Shown here one piece after another: positions 6,358 through 8,461 of a stretch of 8,461 nt of DNA; position 1 is the stretch's first letter; each line of letters opens with the position of its first letter. The position numbers and the translations under genes are program-made. The notes under the pieces are model-generated. The model was not told the DNA's origin. It saw only the letters and a list, made by a program, of their open reading frames with translations, and ran no database searches. Origin of the DNA: an uncultured archaeon (lineage in GTDB: Archaea > Thermoproteota > Nitrososphaeria > Nitrososphaerales > CALBXV01); NCBI GenBank assembly GCA_937890045.1, contig CALBXV010000314.1, positions 1-8,461 on the forward strand, in the 5' to 3' direction.

Positions 6358-6558
6358 TCAGTAAGAATTATTTTCTTTCTCTACTTTGTATTTATTTCGT
6401 AATCGTGCTTTAGCTTTCTTTTCACGTTTTACATCAGATGGTTTTCTATAGAATTCTCTTTCTCTAAGAGTAACAAATAACCTATCTTCTTTTATTTTTC
6501 TTTTTAATATACGAAGTGCTTTATCTATATTATTATTTTTTACATTTACTTCTATCAA
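6358..6558 (-). CDS. rpsU: Ribosomal protein bS21 (phage-encoded), TTG start
   Basis: A 66-residue basic protein with the full bS21 pattern: N-terminal IEVNVKNN, helix IDKALRILKRKIKED, then FVTLREREFYRKPSDVKREK and a Lys/Arg-rich C-terminus. Cellular bS21 is about 55-71 residues, sits on the 30S platform near the anti-SD end of 16S rRNA, and helps initiation. A phage copy may enter host ribosomes and favour phage messages; phage bS21 genes are known in marine and freshwater phages. The start is TTG at 6558. It falls exactly at the family's usual first residue, has SD AGAGG (6570-6566) 7 nt upstream, and no in-frame ATG lies between it and the upstream in-frame stop. The gene follows the previous stop by 17 nt and so is probably cotranscribed with it. 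It is AT-rich like its upstream neighbours. Confidence 0.93.
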   Translation of the reverse strand: MIEVNVKNNNIDKALRILKRKIKEDRLFVTLREREFYRKPSDVKREKKAKARLRNKYKVEKENNSY

Positions 6559-6565
6559 ACTAAAA

Positions 6566-6570
6566 CCTCT
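6566..6570 (-). promoter_or_regulatory. Ribosome binding site supporting the TTG start of bS21
   Basis: The minus strand reads AGAGG with 7 nt to TTG at 6558, the same spacing as at ATG-started genes here. No ATG or GTG in frame fits this SD, so the TTG start is well supported. Confidence 0.7.
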
Positions 6571-6575
6571 TAAAT

Positions 6576-7283
6576 TTATTCAGCTGCTTTCCAATTGCTT
6601 TGGACCCAATTAAAAAATTCTTTCTTTTCGCTATCATCTAAGTCAGCTGGCGAATCAACAGACTTACCAATTTCTTCACCATAATCTTTTAATGCCTTAT
6701 CAAAGAAAGCAGAATATTCATCTTTACCACCACTTTCTGGACTATCAAGATCATCCATCTCTTCTACATTCTCTTCTTCTTCATGACTCCTATAAGCTTT
6801 AGATGCTTCTTCAACTTCACTAATATCATAATACCTATTTATGATATGACCCATATCTTCATATAATGCAGACATTCTCTCTTGCATAGATTGTGCTTCG
6901 GTAGCTACTTTTGAAAAACTACCCGCAAGAACATTTAATTCTTTCATATTACGATTAACAGAAACTTTATCAAACCAATCTTCGGTTTCACTTAAAGTAT
7001 GTGCTCTAGCTGTCTTAGCTAATTTAGAAAGATGTGTTGCAACATCTTTTAAGTTACCTTCACGATGTATAAATGAACCAATTTCATTATATTTACCAAC
7101 TGCTTCTAAAAAAGCACCTTCATCAACACTTGCCTCTGTATCACCATAGATATCTTTAACAATATCACGTAGTTTACTAGATTTAGCTTTTCTTGATCCA
7201 ATTCCAGCTTCTCTAAAAGGTTTTGTCGTTACAACTCCACCTACTGTTGCAAATTCTTTAATTAAATCTTTCATTTTTAACAT
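6576..7283 (-). CDS. Unknown helical protein with acidic linker, probably virion or prohead-core associated
   Basis: About 235 residues; I do not recognise a named family. Numbered from the first of two adjacent ATGs, the N-terminus (MMLKMKDLIKEFATVGGVVT) is followed by a basic patch (SRKAKSSKLR). A mainly helical region runs to about 150 (NLKDVATHLSKLAKTARA; MQERMSALYEDMGHIINRYY). An acidic linker at about 157-182 includes EEEENVEEMDDLD. A small C-terminal helical module ends EKKEFFNWVQSNWKAAE. This ending resembles one I have seen on other marine phage structural proteins (inference from memory). LSE|T and ISE|V match the prohead protease rule, so processing inside the head is possible. Two adjacent ATGs exist (7286, 7283). 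SD AGGAG at 7295-7291 lies 7 nt from the second and only 4 nt from the first, so the second is preferred. There is no membrane segment. Position between an unknown gene and bS21, upstream of scaffold, suggests a head role. Confidence 0.8.
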   Translation of the reverse strand: MLKMKDLIKEFATVGGVVTTKPFREAGIGSRKAKSSKLRDIVKDIYGDTEASVDEGAFLEAVGKYNEIGSFIHREGNLKDVATHLSKLAKTARAHTLSETEDWFDKVSVNRNMKELNVLAGSFSKVATEAQSMQERMSALYEDMGHIINRYYDISEVEEASKAYRSHEEEENVEEMDDLDSPESGGKDEYSAFFDKALKDYGEEIGKSVDSPADLDDSEKKEFFNWVQSNWKAAE

Positions 7284-7298
7284 CATTAATCTCCTATT

Positions 7299-7314
7299 AC
7301 TTATAAATATAAGT
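7299..7314. promoter_or_regulatory. Perfect inverted repeat ACTTATA-AA-TATAAGT in the gap before the 7283 gene
   Basis: A 7-bp inverted repeat with a 2-bp centre fills most of the short gap between two genes and touches the stop codon of the upstream one. It contains the 11-mer TATAAATATAA that also lies upstream of the neck operon. It may be a promoter element or regulator site, but AT-rich DNA makes such matches fairly likely by chance. Confidence 0.35.
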
Positions 7315-8461
7315 TATCTTAATTTTCTGTCTTTAGAATACCGTCTAAACCCATCTCTTACTTTACGCCACAGTTGTTGAATAAAATCCATCTCTCCATA
7401 ATGTGTTCTTTTAACTGGACCTGATTGAAAACCTCTTTGTAAATCCATAGCATCATACCTACCACTTTTTACACCATCCATCATAGTTTTAATAACTTGT
7501 TGTGATGCCTTTCCTATAAATTTTGACATTATAGTTACATCTCTATCTACATGCTTTTGTGCTTCACTTGAACTATACGCTGGTGATGTTGCAGTCATTG
7601 CCTCAGTTACTTTACCTTTTTCTGATTTTCTATCATGCTTTGTATCTTCTGGATGTTCTTCTGGTGGTACAGTATTCATTAATACGTTTTCTGCACCCAT
7701 ATAATCCATTATTTCCCAACCAAGGTTTTTTAATACGAATTTTATATGATCTTCCCATAAAGAAAACCCTTTAGCCATATTATCTACTTGAAATACTTGC
7801 GTTCCACCTTTTTTACCCATTATTCCAGTTGGTGCATATGAAACTGCTCCAGTAGGGCCGCCTGGATCAACATCTTTACCTTTATATAAATTTTTATCAA
7901 ATTTTCCTGGATAATCTGCACTTCGAGGATCTGCATCTCCCCACATTTTAGTATTTTTCTTCATAATCCAATCAACAACTTCCCATCCAAGTTTACCTGC
8001 AATTTTATCCTGATGACTTTCGTAAGAACCTCTATCACCCCACCAATATCTCGGTCCATCATCTACATGTGCCTTTGCACCAGCACTTGGAATAGTACTA
8101 CCTTCATTTAACTTATCTATATTTTGTTTTCTATCGTAAATATTATTCTTTCGTTTATCACCAATCCATACATTTTTATTTTTATCTAATTTTTTAAGTA
8201 ACGCTGGAAACTTCTGTACTTCAAAACTACTCAATCTAAATTTAACATAATCATCACCCACCGCGTCTATTTTACCACCCCATATTTTAATGGCTCTTTC
8301 TAATCTTTTTTTTAACTTACTATCAAGTAAACCACCTAAGTGATACTTTTCAAAACCCTCATTAACCCAGTTATCATAATTTATGGATTCCCAAGCAGTA
8401 AAATCCGCATTCCATCTCCACATTCCACTTGCTGCTCTCACATATTTATCTTTTTGTAATA
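7314..8461 (-). CDS. Unknown Trp-rich phage protein, 5' end outside the window
   Basis: At least 375 residues downstream of a GTG at 8441. The frame stays open to the window edge, reading LQKDKY before that codon. No SD precedes the GTG and the aromatic-rich run continues through it, so the GTG is probably an internal Val and the gene is 5'-truncated here. Numbered from the GTG, residues 40-105 look like a compact alpha/beta domain (KRLERAIKIWGGKIDAVGDD, then YVKFRLSSFEVQKFPALLKK, then NVWIGDKRK). Two similar segments follow, at 139-163 (with KLGWEVVDWIMKKN) and 227-252 (with NLGWEIMDYMGAEN), which suggests an internal duplication. Residues 258-280 are acidic/Lys-rich and probably disordered. 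The last 70 residues are helical and basic, ending FRRYSKDRKLR. I do not recognise a family. Its location upstream of scaffold and capsid genes suggests a head-associated or injected protein. No membrane segment or catalytic motif is evident. Confidence 0.8.
   Translation of the reverse strand, partial: LQKDKYVRAASGMWRWNADFTAWESINYDNWVNEGFEKYHLGGLLDSKLKKRLERAIKIWGGKIDAVGDDYVKFRLSSFEVQKFPALLKKLDKNKNVWIGDKRKNNIYDRKQNIDKLNEGSTIPSAGAKAHVDDGPRYWWGDRGSYESHQDKIAGKLGWEVVDWIMKKNTKMWGDADPRSADYPGKFDKNLYKGKDVDPGGPTGAVSYAPTGIMGKKGGTQVFQVDNMAKGFSLWEDHIKFVLKNLGWEIMDYMGAENVLMNTVPPEEHPEDTKHDRKSEKGKVTEAMTATSPAYSSSEAQKHVDRDVTIMSKFIGKASQQVIKTMMDGVKSGRYDAMDLQRGFQSGPVKRTHYGEMDFIQQLWRKVRDGFRRYSKDRKLR

Noticed and set aside
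8439..8441. GTG at 8441 as a true start of the last gene
   Set aside because: The frame is open to the window edge, no SD precedes it, and the protein-like sequence continues upstream, so it is more likely an internal Val of a truncated gene.

Overview
The window is part of the virion-structure region of a tailed phage related to T4, most likely from an aquatic, probably marine, source. The evidence is a gp23-type major capsid protein beside a gp22-type scaffold, followed by genes that look like the T4 neck and sheath-terminator set (gp13, gp14, gp15). DNA is AT-rich overall. Every convincing gene lies on the minus strand, so transcription runs from high to low coordinates. Most starts follow a Shine-Dalgarno (SD) motif placed 7-8 nt upstream. 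The host therefore probably uses SD-based initiation, which argues against Bacteroidetes. A phage-encoded ribosomal protein bS21 is also present, as known in some marine myophages including pelagiphages. Host assignment is inference.

Layout in transcription order: (1) 8461-7314, a Trp-rich protein of unknown function, cut by the window edge at its 5' end; (2) 7283-6576, a helical, partly acidic protein, unknown but probably virion- or core-related; (3) 6558-6358, ribosomal protein bS21, with a TTG start; (4) 6357-6128, a 230-bp non-coding leader full of inverted and direct repeats; (5) 6127-4898, a very acidic capsid scaffold; (6) 4876-3248, the major capsid protein with an apparent prohead-protease site; (7) a clear rho-independent terminator at 3216-3191; (8) 3140-1995, 1990-1505 and 1505-156, a tightly packed neck/sheath-terminator operon with TAATG overlaps; (9) 156-1, the first 52 codons of an unidentified gene.

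Working together, the scaffold and capsid protein build the prohead and are trimmed by a protease that is not in this window. The gp13/14/15-like proteins would close the filled head and cap the contractile tail. bS21 could modify host ribosomes during late infection. Points of interest are bS21 embedded in the morphogenesis cluster, the structured leader before the scaffold gene, the sharp composition change over genes 22/23, the 22-23-13-14-15 order (different from T4), and a long C-terminal extension on the gp15-like protein.
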